Notes under the pieces: model-generated | Database searches by the model: none | What the model was told of the DNA's origin: nothing | Seen by the model: only the letters and a program-made list of their open reading frames with translations | Program-made: the position numbers and the translations under genes | Origin: an uncultured Bacillota bacterium | Lineage (GTDB): Bacteria > Bacillota_A > Clostridia > Peptostreptococcales > Anaerovoracaceae | Length of the DNA: 6,282 nucleotides | Assembly (NCBI GenBank): GCA_946628525.1 | Contig: CAMOWO010000048.1 | Location: 1 to 6,282 of the forward strand | Direction of reading: 5' to 3' | In this document: piece by piece, positions 5,439-6,282 of the stretch | How the letters are laid out: every line of letters begins with the position of its first letter | How positions within the stretch are numbered: the stretch's first letter is position 1

Positions 5439-5452
5439 AGAACAAATGTTTG
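5439..5452 (+). promoter_or_regulatory. Candidate LexA (SOS) operator at the radA start site
   Basis: AGAACAAATGTTTG matches 12 of 14 positions of the Gram-positive SOS box CGAACRNRYGTTYC; only the two outermost bases differ. The inner AACA-TGTT half-sites are symmetric. It covers the predicted transcription start, where a repressor would block initiation. Binding is inferred from the motif alone. Confidence 0.5.
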
Positions 5453-5476
5453 CTTACATTTCGAGGGATTGGATAT

Positions 5477-6282
5477 ATGGCGAAGAAACAGGCGAGGACA
5501 GTATTCGTATGTCAGGAGTGCGGCAATGAGAGCCCGAAGTGGGTGGGCCGCTGCATTTGCGGTGCCTGGAACTCCATGGTGGAGGAAAAGGTGCTCCCGA
5601 TCGATATGGACGATAAGAGAAGAAGGACATCGGCACGAGATGATAATACAGGTCTCAGAAGGACCGGCAAACCGCGCAGACTGAATGAAGTCCGCTCAGG
5701 AGAGACGGAGAGGATCGACACTGGGATCGGTGAACTCAACCGCGTTCTGGGAGGAGGTCTCGTGCGGGGATCGCTGACCCTCATCTCAGGAGAGCCCGGC
5801 ATCGGTAAATCTACGATCATTATCCAGGCAGCATCGCACATCGCGAAGACACACGGCACGGTTTTGTACGTATCGGGGGAGGAATCCGAAGAGCAGATCA
5901 GGATGAGGGCCGACAGGGTCTGTGACGGACTGCCGGACACTCTTTACATACTGGCGGAGACGAACATGGAGAGCGTGGCAGAAGTCTGCAGGCAGCTCAA
6001 ACCTGCTTTTCTGATCATCGACTCCATCCAGACGATGTATACGGAGGAACTGGACTCTGCGCCGGGCAGTGTCTCACAGGTGAGGTCCTGCGGTAACGAG
6101 CTGATGCGCATCGGCAAGACGGAGGACATCCCGATCTTTATCGTAGCTCACGTCACCAAGAGCGGGGAACTGGCAGGACCGAGGATCGTAGAGCACATGG
6201 TGGACTGCGTCCTCAGTTTCACGGGGGACAGGAGCCACGAGATGAGGATCCTCCGCGCTCAGAAGAACCGATTCGGGACAAC
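5477..6282 (+). CDS. radA: DNA repair protein RadA, N-terminal 268 residues (3' end outside window)
   Basis: RadA (Sms) is a RecA-like ATPase that promotes branch migration during recombinational DNA repair in the cytoplasm. The window holds the N-terminal zinc finger, the whole RecA-type motor region and the RadA signature, but not the C-terminal Lon-like domain, so it is open at the 3' edge. Cys12, Cys15, Cys26 and Cys28 form the zinc finger (FVCQECG, then GRCICGAW). Walker A is GEPGIGKST (105-113), with SGEESEEQ at 133-140. Walker B is FLIIDS (178-183), VTKSGELAGP is at 226-235, and the diagnostic KNRFG lies at 263-267. The second zinc half-site is CxC where the family normally has CxxC. 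The reading frame is intact, and the start MAKKQARTVFVC matches the usual N-terminus. It is monocistronic in its upstream context, with its own promoter and a possible SOS operator. Confidence 0.95.
   Translation, partial: MAKKQARTVFVCQECGNESPKWVGRCICGAWNSMVEEKVLPIDMDDKRRRTSARDDNTGLRRTGKPRRLNEVRSGETERIDTGIGELNRVLGGGLVRGSLTLISGEPGIGKSTIIIQAASHIAKTHGTVLYVSGEESEEQIRMRADRVCDGLPDTLYILAETNMESVAEVCRQLKPAFLIIDSIQTMYTEELDSAPGSVSQVRSCGNELMRIGKTEDIPIFIVAHVTKSGELAGPRIVEHMVDCVLSFTGDRSHEMRILRAQKNRFGT

Overview
The window looks like chromosomal DNA from an anaerobic Firmicute of the class Clostridia. All five complete or partial housekeeping-type genes, and both unusual ones, lie on the + strand. The evidence is strong AGGAGG-type ribosome binding sites, sigma-A-like promoters, short intrinsic terminators, a clostridial type of EF-G paralogue, and secreted proteins built from Fn3 and HxCxxC-type repeat modules joined to an NlpC/P60-like domain. 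A family such as Anaerovoracaceae (Clostridiales Family XIII) is a guess from style only.

Layout. (1) 1-255 is the C-terminus of asparaginyl-tRNA synthetase (asnS), closed by a GAAA-capped terminator at 274-307. (2) 357-1559 and 1638-2942 are tandem paralogous genes for secreted, cysteine-rich proteins. Each has a signal peptide, a stalk of cysteine-ribbon-like repeats, and a C-terminal NlpC/P60-type Cys-His-His domain that is about two thirds identical between the two. The second also carries an Fn3-like domain. (3) 2951-3229 encodes a small cytoplasmic protein of the 'cysteine-rich small domain' type, 8 nt after the second paralogue and evidently cotranscribed with it. A strong hairpin at 3240-3271 ends this unit. 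(4) 3335-5275 encodes an EF-G paralogue with very strong codon bias, with its own extended -10 promoter and terminator (5290-5320). (5) 5477-6282 is the N-terminal 268 residues of the DNA-repair ATPase RadA, cut by the window edge. Its promoter has a perfect TTGACA -35 and overlaps a LexA/SOS-box-like sequence.

How the genes relate. The flanking genes (asnS, the EF-G paralogue, radA) are independent housekeeping units. Between them sits a two-paralogue secreted hydrolase cassette plus a small Cys-rich protein, which is the accessory and most distinctive part of the window. The secreted proteins probably act on peptidoglycan or another cell-surface amide substrate, with highly basic metal- or disulfide-stabilised stalks for surface binding; this is inferred from domain type. 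Regulatory points of interest are a 9-bp inverted repeat that could hide the second paralogue's ribosome binding site in read-through mRNA, promoters placed directly against upstream terminators, and the SOS-box candidate at radA.
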